Positions 1 to 5,428 of a stretch of 5,428 bases of DNA are shown here, piece after piece; within the stretch, counting starts at the first letter, position 1; each line of letters opens with the position of its first letter. Under the pieces are notes generated by a model, which worked only from the letters and a program-made list of their open reading frames with translations, searched no databases and was not told the DNA's origin. A program made the position numbers and the translations under genes. This DNA comes from Planctomycetota bacterium (lineage in GTDB: Bacteria; Planctomycetota; Phycisphaerae; WQYP01): NCBI GenBank assembly GCA_021785155.1, contig JAJYGE010000433.1:1-5428 (forward strand), read 5' to 3'.

Positions 1-1
1 G

Positions 2-127
2 GCGAAAAACGCCGACGCCACTGGCGGAGCTGGTGCCATGTGCGGAGCGGTTGGAACCGCGGACAACCGCCGCTTGGGGGTGCGGGTGTCCTCCCCCGCC
101 ATTGGTCGGCTGTATTCGGACCCGTAA
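2..127 (+). CDS. Possible C-terminal end of an upstream gene (partial, unrecognised)
   Basis: Reading from base 2, 41 sense codons run to a TAA stop at 125-127; the start lies before the window. The product fragment ends in LGVRVSSPAIGRLYSDP and matches no family I recognise. Support for coding is indirect: about 30 of 41 codons end in G or C, first positions are purine-rich, and a strong plus-strand terminator follows about 55 bases after the stop. The other two plus-strand frames are also open here (one through to 294), so the choice of frame is uncertain. The frame open to 294 reads as Trp/Arg-rich low-quality sequence and runs through the terminator stem, which argues against it. The whole stretch could be non-coding. 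Confidence 0.3.
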   Translation, partial: AKNADATGGAGAMCGAVGTADNRRLGVRVSSPAIGRLYSDP

Positions 128-182
128 TTCAGGCTTTCGGGCCGGCGGCCTTTGATTGCCAACCGCGTTTACGGATGACAAC

Positions 183-222
183 GGGAGGGCCGATGAGATG
201 GAAACTCTCGGCCTTCCCTTTT
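183..222 (+). terminator. Rho-independent terminator
   Basis: The arms GGGAGGGCCGA (183-193) and TCGGCCTTCCC (208-218) pair over 11 positions, with one G-U wobble in RNA. The 14-base loop contains a further GAG/CTC pairing (195-197 with 205-207). TTTT follows directly at 219-222. The opposite strand has no T run after the stem, so the element is directional and ends transcripts coming from the left. It therefore separates the upstream gene from the pseudopilin gene, which implies a promoter for the latter between about 223 and 285, although none was recognisable. The U tract is short (4), so termination may be incomplete. Confidence 0.8.
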
Positions 223-278
223 CCCGACAGCCGGGACTGGAAACCGAAGACTGAAAACTTTGCACTGAACACTAAAAT

Positions 279-284
279 AAGGAG
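279..284 (+). promoter_or_regulatory. Ribosome binding site of the pseudopilin gene
   Basis: AAGGAG lies 6 bases before the ATG at 291. The spacer is a pure run of six T, so any change in the length of that run would alter the spacing directly. The site fixes the start codon, as does the prepilin leader that begins at this Met. Confidence 0.8.
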
Positions 285-290
285 TTTTTT

Positions 291-1175
291 ATGAAGCGTC
301 GCAGTGGTTTCACCCTCATCGAATTGCTTGTGGTCATCAGTATTATCGCCCTGCTTATTGCGTTGTTGCTGCCGGCGCTGGCGCGGGCAAAATCGCTGGC
401 CTTACGGGTACAGTGCGCCTCCAACCTGCGGCAGATTGGCATTGCCTTGCAGGAATACGCCAACGAATACCGCGGGCAATATCCACTGAGCTACGGTGGT
501 AACTGGCCACTGTCGAGCGACACCCAATCCTCCCTTCAGATTCCGTCCAACGGCCTTGGCGTACTTTATTATGATTCCTTTGGAGTTGACGCAAGTGGAA
601 ACATGGTTAATCCGCGACCGGGCATTTTTAATCCTACCGCCCAGGGATTTTCCATGCTTTTTTCACCCGAACCGGGTTATATAACGGAAAACACTTGGAT
701 TAACCCAGGTAACTATTCACAGTTTTACACCAGCAACGGGATACTCAAGAATTGGGACTTGTTTTACGGATACGCCTATTGGGTGAACCGCGGCAAAGAT
801 TGGACACAGGCCCAAGATTTGTGGAATTTTGGCGGTGGTAATCCCAGCCAGACCGTATGGACCTATACGCCTTCCTACGACCAAGACCCCGGCCATGTGC
901 CGGCGCTGAATCCGACATCCAGTCCAGGATCGCTGCTGGCCACGGATATGGTATCGTTTACCAGTCCGGTCTATGTCTCTGGCGGGATGTCTGGCTCGAC
1001 TGCCGCAGCCATAGGCGGCCCGGCGGGCATTCCCCTTTCAAACCATGTAACACAGAACAACAATTTTCTACCTACCGGGGAACATGAACTTTACAATGGG
1101 GGTTCCGTGGTTTGGCAGCCGCTCTCGGAACTCAAGCCGCGCTGGAGCTATGCCGGCTTGAATTTTGGGTGGTGA
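291..1175 (+). CDS. Type II/IV pseudopilin, DUF1559-like, prepilin-type N-terminal signal
   Basis: Pseudopilin-like surface or periplasmic protein of 294 residues. The N-terminus [18 protein letters not shown] is a textbook class III prepilin signal: a short basic leader, Gly6 before the predicted prepilin-peptidase cut, methylatable Phe7 and Glu at mature position 5. A hydrophobic helix follows to about residue 32 (LLPALARAK). Next comes [21 protein letters not shown] (41-62, Cys42), the standard start of the DUF1559/SBP_bac_10-like globular part. LLATDM (215-220) and NHV (251-253) match the later conserved positions. The end, [16 protein letters not shown] (263-278), corresponds to the H-X9-DG region, but the usual Asp-Gly reads Gly270-Gly271. 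The middle is rich in Tyr, Trp, Asn and Gly, as in secreted beta-rich pilins. The gene ends in TGA followed at once by in-frame TAG. These proteins are highly duplicated in PVC bacteria, often beside sulfatases and glycoside hydrolases; adhesion or glycan capture is inferred, and the exact role is unknown. Confidence 0.9.
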   Translation: MKRRSGFTLIELLVVISIIALLIALLLPALARAKSLALRVQCASNLRQIGIALQEYANEYRGQYPLSYGGNWPLSSDTQSSLQIPSNGLGVLYYDSFGVDASGNMVNPRPGIFNPTAQGFSMLFSPEPGYITENTWINPGNYSQFYTSNGILKNWDLFYGYAYWVNRGKDWTQAQDLWNFGGGNPSQTVWTYTPSYDQDPGHVPALNPTSSPGSLLATDMVSFTSPVYVSGGMSGSTAAAIGGPAGIPLSNHVTQNNNFLPTGEHELYNGGSVVWQPLSELKPRWSYAGLNFGW

Positions 1176-1339
1176 TAGGCTGCGGAATTGATGGATTGGC
1201 GTCTTCTCTCCTAGTGCCCGATGGACTCCGTGAAATCCTGAAATCATCAGGCCATACCTGCGGCGTGAAGGCCGAACGGGAGGGAGCGGAACCGGGATAG
1301 TACGGAATTGACTACACGTTTTTTTTACGGAGTATTCTG
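1176..1339 (+). other. Intergenic region between pseudopilin and hydrolase genes
   Basis: This 164-base gap holds no supported gene. An open frame from 1112 to 1300 overlaps the end of the pseudopilin gene and has no ribosome binding site or recognisable product. Visible elements are a tandem TGAAATC at 1231-1237 and 1239-1245, the second copy overlapping a 5-bp hairpin (CCTGA 1237-1241 with TCAGG 1247-1251), a TTGACT box at 1308-1313, and a run of eight T at 1319-1326. The T run has no GC-rich stem before it, only a 4-bp TAGT/ACTA pairing, so I do not call a terminator. TTGACT resembles a -35 box, but no suitably placed -10 box allows a transcript that includes the ribosome binding site. Confidence 0.6.
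1329..1332 (+). promoter_or_regulatory. Ribosome binding site of the hydrolase gene
   Basis: GGAG lies 7 bases before the ATG at 1340 and just after the run of eight T. It is weaker than the AAGGAG sites of the neighbouring genes. The nearest in-frame upstream stop (TAG 1298-1300) and the absence of another in-frame ATG, GTG or TTG between it and 1340 support this start. Confidence 0.65.
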
Positions 1340-4300
1340 ATGGCAGAGCTAAACCGACGGGATTTCATCGGGCGGGTCAGTATCACGGGCGCGGGGCTGC
1401 TGATGCTGCAAGCAGGCGTTGCGACCACGGCGTTGGCGGGATCAGCCAGGGGCCGGACGAAGCCTGCTTCCCATGGCGATCTGGCGGACAACTTCGCCTC
1501 ACCACCATTTGATTGCGGACCATGGGTGTATTGGTTCTGGCTGGATGTGAATGTCACCCGCGCGGGCATTACCGCCGACTTGGAGGCGATGAAGGCGGTG
1601 GGGATTGCCGGCGTAACGATTTTTGACGTCAATACAGGTACGCCACCGAGCTTCAATGGGGCTAAGTTTGGTGATCCGCACTGGTATGAGCTTTTCAAGT
1701 TTGCATCTTCGGAAGCCCACCGATTGGGGATGCGCATCGACATGAACAACGGTGCCGGTTGGTGCGGCAGCGGCGGCCCGTGGATCACACCCGAACTCTC
1801 GATGCAGCAGGTGGTGTCCAGCAGCGCCGCGATTATCGGTGGCACGCGCTTTGACGCGGTACTGCCGCAGCCTCAAACCAATCTCAACTTTTACCGGGAT
1901 ATCGCCGTAATCGCGGTGCCCACGGAAGTGGCGGAGGATCCGGTGACGGTCACGGCCAGCAGTTTCCAGCCCGGTTATCCGCCCACGAACGTCGCCGATG
2001 GCAATTCCTCCACGCTTTGGGTGTCCAAAGGTTGGAACCCCGGCCAGGGGCCGACACCACAGAAGCCCGAATGGCTGCGTTTTGCATTCGTCACGCCTTT
2101 CCGCGCCAACCACCTCAGGCTGACACTGCGACCTGATTTTGGCCCGCGTCAGATGGAGGTACAGAGTTCCGACAATGGCCGTGAATGGAAGACTTTGACT
2201 TCCGCCACGGTGCCAAATGCGGCAACCGCCCTAATCACGTTTTCGGAGGTGGCTGCGCGTTATTTCCGTATTCTGATTCTGTCCTCCTATGAAAATGAGA
2301 ACGTGCAGATGTATGACGCTTTGTTTGGTTCCCATTCCCAGGCCGTTGACGAAGCCAATGCCATAGGCTTTACGATCCGCAATATTCAGGATCTCGATGA
2401 TCAAAATACCGAATACAACTTTCCCGCCCCGACGACGTGGCCCGTCCTCAGTGCGAACAAAGTTATTCCGCGGCCATCCGTTATTGACATATCCAGGCTG
2501 ATGGATCAGAAGGGCCGCTTGACATGGGATGCGCCCGCCGGACGGTGGACAATTCTGCGATTCGGTTACACCACAACCGGTATGGTCAATCATCCGGCTC
2601 CGGCGGGGGGACTGGGATTGGAAAGCGACAAACTGAGTCGCAAAGCCACGCAGGTTCAGTTTAACGCGCTGATGGAGCGCCTTATCAAGACTGTCGGGCC
2701 GCTGGCGGGAGAAGACCGAACTCTGGTGTCCACGCACATTGACAGTTGGGAAAGCGGATCTCAGAACTGGACCCCGACATTCCTTGGCGATTTCAAGCGA
2801 CTGCGCGGTTACGACATTTTGCCCTATCTTCCGGTGTTCACCGGAAAGGTGGTTGAAAGTCTGGAAATTTCCGAGCGTTTTCTGTGGGATGTACGTCAGA
2901 CGGTCGGTGATCTGCTGGTGGAGAATTATGCGGCGGCCATGCGCGAAATTGCCGGGAAGCACGGACTGAGGTTGTCCATTGAAGCCTACGCCGGCGAACC
3001 AGCCAGCGACATGCGCTACGGCGGCCAGGCGGTTGAACCGATGGCGGAATGTTGGTCGTGGCAGCGTTTTGCTCAATGTTATAGCGTAACGGAGATGACC
3101 TCCACCGGGCATGTGTATGGTCATAATATCATTGGTCAGGAAACCTTTACCGCCAATCTGAACGAAAAATGGCAGGGGTATCCGGCTGTGGTAAAAGACA
3201 TCGGAGACTGGTGCTTCGGCGAGGGGATCAATCGATTTTACTTCCATCGCTTCGCCATGCAGCCCTGGACCAATCCACACTACGCCCCGGGCATGTGCAT
3301 GGGGCCATGGGGACTGCATTACGAGCGCACGGAAACATGGTGGCACTTAACCAGGCCATGGCATGAATATGTCGCCCGCTGCTGTTATTTATTGCGACAG
3401 GGGCATTTTGTCGCCGACGTGTGTTATATGCAGGCCGAGGGTGCGCCACGGCAATTTAATCCACCGGGCGGCAGCCCGAAAGAGCCCTACCTTCCGTATT
3501 CGAATTATATGACCTCCAAGGACGGTCTACCCGGGCGGCCCGGCTACAATTTTGATGGCTGCCCGCCGGAGGTGGTGCTTCACCGCATGGAATATAAGGA
3601 TGGCTTTCTCACGCTGCCCGGCGGCATGAAGTACCGCGTTCTGGTTCTGCCAAAATCACGGACCATGACGCCGCAACTGCTGAAGAAGATAAAGCGACTC
3701 GTGGACGCCGGTGCCACGGTCATCGGCCCAAGGCCGCAAAAATCGCCGAGCCTCGCCAATTATCCGCATTGCGATGCCGAAGTGGAAACACTGGCTGAAG
3801 AATTATGGGGTAACGGTAAGATCGCCTCTGGAAAAACAGCCGACGAGGTACTCGCCGCGCGGGGCATAAAGCCTGATTTTCAATGCGACCAACCCATGGT
3901 GCGGTGGAACCATCGGCGCACCGCCGACATGGATATTTATTTTATCGCCAATGGGAAAGTAATGACGGAATATCCTTATGCCGGTGAATCCCTGCTGGCG
4001 CGCTGCGCGTTTCGGGTAACCGATGCGCCGCCGGAGTTCTGGGATCCGGAAACCGGGGATATATCGCCGGTTCCCGCTTACGAATCCTCCGGCGGCATGA
4101 CCCGCATCCCGGTTGCCTTCAAGCCGAAGGGATCGGTGTTTGTGGTATTCCGGCATGGGAAGTCACCACGGCGGGAATCGGTCGTCCGCAGCGTTAGCCG
4201 TAATGGCAAGACGTTGCTGGCCGTGGGTGCAAATCCGCATCCGCATTCAAAGGCCCCGGAGATTAAGATATTGTCGGCCAGCGTCAGCGTTGCGGGCCAA

Positions 4301-5230
4301 TCGCGGCTCACGCGCGACGTGACGACGGTGGTGCAACACCTTGTCGATGCGGGTGAAACCAGTTTCCAGGTGGTAAAAGTCAACGCGCTGGCCGGTGATC
4401 CGTATGCCGGTGCGGCCAAGATTCTCGATATCCATTATGAGGTGGACGGGCGCCAAGATCGCGTCCATGTGGAGTATGGAATTTGGCTGTTTAATGATCG
4501 TTGGGTAACTTTGGCCGCAGTCGGACCGACCGTTCCGGAAGTCGTTGCCCTTGAAGCCGAACGCAACGGCGGCACGCGGGCCATCGTCACGGAGCCTGGT
4601 ACGTACGATTGCGTATTTGCCACCGGCAAGCACGCTTCGCTGCACATCCCGGAAATTCCAGCGCCTGTTGCCATTGAGGGGCCGTGGAGCGTGAAATTTC
4701 CCACCGGCTGGGGTGCGCCAGATCAGATACATTTGGATAAGCTGATCGCCTGGAACAAATACCCCGATGCGGGCGTGCGCTATTTTTCCGGTACCGGAGA
4801 ATATCAGACCGAATTTGAGATTCCGGCGGAGCTTTTGGCTCCGCATCGGCGGATTTATCTGGATTTGGGCCAAGTTGCGGTCATGGCGCGGGTCGCGGTC
4901 AATGGCCAGGATATGGGCATATTGTGGAAGCCGCCGTTCAAACTTGATGTCACCAGCGTGCTTAAACCGGGGCGCAACACGCTTAATATTCCAGTGACCA
5001 ATCTGTGGATCAACCGAATGATCGGCGATCAGCAACTTCCACCGGATAGCAAACGCGCGGCTGATGGTCATTTGCTGCAATGGCCGCAGTGGCTGTTGGA
5101 AAATAAGCCCAGCCCCACAGGGCGGTTCACATTTACGACATGGCAGTTATGGCACAAGACTGATCCGCTGGTGGAATCGGGATTGATCGGTCCGGTGAAA
5201 CTTAGTGCAGCCGAGGTGGTGGCACTATAA
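1340..5230 (+). CDS. Tat-exported GH106-like glycoside hydrolase (probable alpha-L-rhamnosidase)
   Basis: Large secreted hydrolase of 1296 residues, predicted to release alpha-L-rhamnose or a related sugar by an inverting mechanism. Residues 1-34 form a twin-arginine signal (NRRDF at 5-9, hydrophobic stretch, ALA at 31-33), so the protein should cross the membrane folded. The catalytic part starts at about residue 56 with PWVYWFWLDVNVTRAGITADLE, a GH106 hallmark, followed by NNGAGWCGSGGPWITPELSMQ (136-156). It is interrupted by an F5/8 type C-like sandwich (about 201-330; NVADGNSSTLW, YFRILI) and resumes at about 346. Glu471 in DSWESGSQNWTPTF and Glu601 in IGQETFT are the likely acid/base pair; their spacing of 130 is close to that in the characterised enzyme BT0986 (recalled E461/E593, unverified). 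RPWHEYVARCCYLLRQGHFVADVCY (672-696) and a GATase-like fold (about 690-800) are also typical. After SVFVVFR (932-938) comes an extra DUF3395-like module (about 972-1064), then the final galactose-binding-like sandwich (about 1112-1230). The protein is longer than a usual GH106 enzyme of about 1100 residues. The frame is intact. Substrate is inferred: PVC genomes carry many divergent GH106 paralogues. Confidence 0.88.
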   Translation: MAELNRRDFIGRVSITGAGLLMLQAGVATTALAGSARGRTKPASHGDLADNFASPPFDCGPWVYWFWLDVNVTRAGITADLEAMKAVGIAGVTIFDVNTGTPPSFNGAKFGDPHWYELFKFASSEAHRLGMRIDMNNGAGWCGSGGPWITPELSMQQVVSSSAAIIGGTRFDAVLPQPQTNLNFYRDIAVIAVPTEVAEDPVTVTASSFQPGYPPTNVADGNSSTLWVSKGWNPGQGPTPQKPEWLRFAFVTPFRANHLRLTLRPDFGPRQMEVQSSDNGREWKTLTSATVPNAATALITFSEVAARYFRILILSSYENENVQMYDALFGSHSQAVDEANAIGFTIRNIQDLDDQNTEYNFPAPTTWPVLSANKVIPRPSVIDISRLMDQKGRLTWDAPAGRWTILRFGYTTTGMVNHPAPAGGLGLESDKLSRKATQVQFNALMERLIKTVGPLAGEDRTLVSTHIDSWESGSQNWTPTFLGDFKRLRGYDILPYLPVFTGKVVESLEISERFLWDVRQTVGDLLVENYAAAMREIAGKHGLRLSIEAYAGEPASDMRYGGQAVEPMAECWSWQRFAQCYSVTEMTSTGHVYGHNIIGQETFTANLNEKWQGYPAVVKDIGDWCFGEGINRFYFHRFAMQPWTNPHYAPGMCMGPWGLHYERTETWWHLTRPWHEYVARCCYLLRQGHFVADVCYMQAEGAPRQFNPPGGSPKEPYLPYSNYMTSKDGLPGRPGYNFDGCPPEVVLHRMEYKDGFLTLPGGMKYRVLVLPKSRTMTPQLLKKIKRLVDAGATVIGPRPQKSPSLANYPHCDAEVETLAEELWGNGKIASGKTADEVLAARGIKPDFQCDQPMVRWNHRRTADMDIYFIANGKVMTEYPYAGESLLARCAFRVTDAPPEFWDPETGDISPVPAYESSGGMTRIPVAFKPKGSVFVVFRHGKSPRRESVVRSVSRNGKTLLAVGANPHPHSKAPEIKILSASVSVAGQSRLTRDVTTVVQHLVDAGETSFQVVKVNALAGDPYAGAAKILDIHYEVDGRQDRVHVEYGIWLFNDRWVTLAAVGPTVPEVVALEAERNGGTRAIVTEPGTYDCVFATGKHASLHIPEIPAPVAIEGPWSVKFPTGWGAPDQIHLDKLIAWNKYPDAGVRYFSGTGEYQTEFEIPAELLAPHRRIYLDLGQVAVMARVAVNGQDMGILWKPPFKLDVTSVLKPGRNTLNIPVTNLWINRMIGDQQLPPDSKRAADGHLLQWPQWLLENKPSPTGRFTFTTWQLWHKTDPLVESGLIGPVKLSAAEVVAL

Positions 5231-5237
5231 TCAGAAG

Positions 5238-5281
5238 AGGAGTTGTCGTTTGACTACTCCTGGCAAGGCAGTTCAAGGAGT
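5238..5281 (+). promoter_or_regulatory. Candidate alternative RNA hairpins controlling the third gene
   Basis: AGGAGT occurs at 5238-5243 and again at 5276-5281, where it includes the ribosome binding site. Between them, ACTCCT at 5256-5261 is the exact complement of both. Pairing with the upstream copy gives a 9-position stem with one T-T mismatch (5238-5246 with 5253-5261) and a 6-base loop, leaving the ribosome binding site free. Pairing with the downstream copy gives a 6-bp stem with a 14-base loop that hides it. The complementarity is seen directly; regulatory use is inferred. No T run follows either stem, so it does not look like a terminator. Confidence 0.4.
5275..5280 (+). promoter_or_regulatory. 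Ribosome binding site of the third gene
   Basis: AAGGAG lies 7 bases before the ATG at 5288. The hydrolase stop codon is 57 bases before that ATG, which favours the same transcript. The frame is open back to the hydrolase stop, but this site and the clean signal peptide starting at 5288 favour this start over the in-frame TTG at 5243. Confidence 0.75.
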
Positions 5282-5287
5282 TCATTC

Positions 5288-5428
5288 ATGAGTCTTTTCA
5301 ATGTACAACGTGTCCGCCACGTCCTGGCCGCGGCAGGTATGCTGACGATATCGCTGTTTGCCCCTGCCGCAGCCAATGCCGCGCCGGTAAGCGTATCGGT
5401 TACGTGGGCCAAAATCATCGGCACCTCC
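5288..5428 (+). CDS. Secreted protein, N-terminal part only (possible glycoside hydrolase)
   Basis: Only the first 47 codons are present; the gene runs off the right edge. Residues 1-31 form a Sec signal peptide: a basic start (QRVRH at 7-11), a hydrophobic core (VLAAAGMLTISLFAPAAA) and a likely cut after Ala-Asn-Ala at 29-31. The mature start PVSVSVTWAKIIGTS looks like the first strand of a beta-sandwich. It loosely resembles the opening of PVC proteins annotated as xylosidase-like hydrolases (GH39-type, starting with V-x-V-x-W-x-K-x-I), but this is far too little sequence to assign a family. The position directly behind a GH106 gene, in what may be the same operon, makes a role in the same glycan breakdown plausible. 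Confidence 0.75.
   Translation, partial: MSLFNVQRVRHVLAAAGMLTISLFAPAAANAAPVSVSVTWAKIIGTS

Noticed and set aside
140..150. GC-rich hairpin GGCC-GGC-GGCC just after the possible upstream stop
   Set aside because: The stem is only 4 bp with a 3-base loop and is followed by only three T. The stem at 183-218 is a far better terminator.
260..278. Possible promoter TTTGCAC / TAAAAT before the pseudopilin gene
   Set aside because: The boxes are only about 7 bases apart, and a start downstream of TAAAAT would remove the ribosome binding site at 279-284.
40..294. Plus-strand open frame ending in TGA that overlaps the pseudopilin ATG
   Set aside because: It runs straight through the strong terminator stem, the translation is Trp/Arg/Pro-rich without a family, and ATGA overlap is expected by chance whenever the second codon starts with A.
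1112..1300. Plus-strand open frame of 62 codons at the end of the pseudopilin gene
   Set aside because: No ribosome binding site, starts inside the pseudopilin coding sequence in another frame, and its product is not recognisable. An extension of the pseudopilin itself is blocked by consecutive in-frame TGA and TAG stops.
1298..1326. Terminator before the hydrolase gene because of the eight-T run
   Set aside because: The only stem before the T run is TAGT/ACTA (4 bp, AT-rich, 9-base loop), too weak for termination.
1308..1338. Possible promoter with TTGACT as -35 and TATTCT as -10
   Set aside because: The spacing is 19 bases and the transcript would start at or after the ATG, losing the ribosome binding site.
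1312..1845. Minus-strand open frame of 177 codons spanning the hydrolase start
   Set aside because: It is opposite the Tat signal and the GH106 N-terminal motif, and its product is not recognisable.
2231..3346. Long minus-strand open frame of 371 codons inside the hydrolase gene
   Set aside because: It is antisense to the GH106 core, where the plus strand carries conserved catalytic motifs. The predicted product is His/Arg/Pro-rich with no recognisable domain. It is a composition effect of GC-rich coding DNA.
4247..5080. Minus-strand open frame of 277 codons
   Set aside because: It lies opposite the C-terminal domains of the hydrolase, has no convincing ribosome binding site or family resemblance, and is a shadow frame.

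Overview
The window looks like part of a polysaccharide-degradation locus from a bacterium of the PVC superphylum, most likely Verrucomicrobiota or a close relative (Kiritimatiellota/Lentisphaerota). The reasons are a stand-alone DUF1559-like pseudopilin beside a very large secreted glycoside hydrolase of the GH106 type, moderately GC-rich DNA, and a gene made of modules common in that group. This assignment is inferred from gene content; no marker gene is present.

Layout: bases 1-127 may hold the last 41 codons of an upstream gene (weak evidence). A convincing intrinsic terminator follows at 183-222 and separates it from what comes next. No RNA gene, insertion sequence or CRISPR array was seen. 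All credible genes lie on the plus strand: a type IV/type II pseudopilin (291-1175), a 1296-residue Tat-exported GH106-like hydrolase (1340-5230), and the first 47 codons of a Sec-exported protein (5288 to the window end). Each has a Shine-Dalgarno sequence 6-7 bases before its ATG. The gaps are 164 and 57 bases with no convincing internal terminator, so co-transcription is plausible; no promoter could be recognised.

How the genes may work together (inference): the hydrolase would remove alpha-L-rhamnose or a similar deoxysugar from a complex polysaccharide, and the third gene would add another secreted activity. The pseudopilin may contribute to a surface or periplasmic structure that binds or transports glycan, a pairing seen repeatedly in PVC genomes whose function is not settled.

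The most interesting points are an extra module, resembling the DUF3395-type domain of PVC proteins, embedded in the hydrolase near its C-terminus; a pair of mutually exclusive RNA hairpins that could hide or expose the ribosome binding site of the third gene; and small TTG-started reading frames ending exactly on the start codons of the second and third genes.
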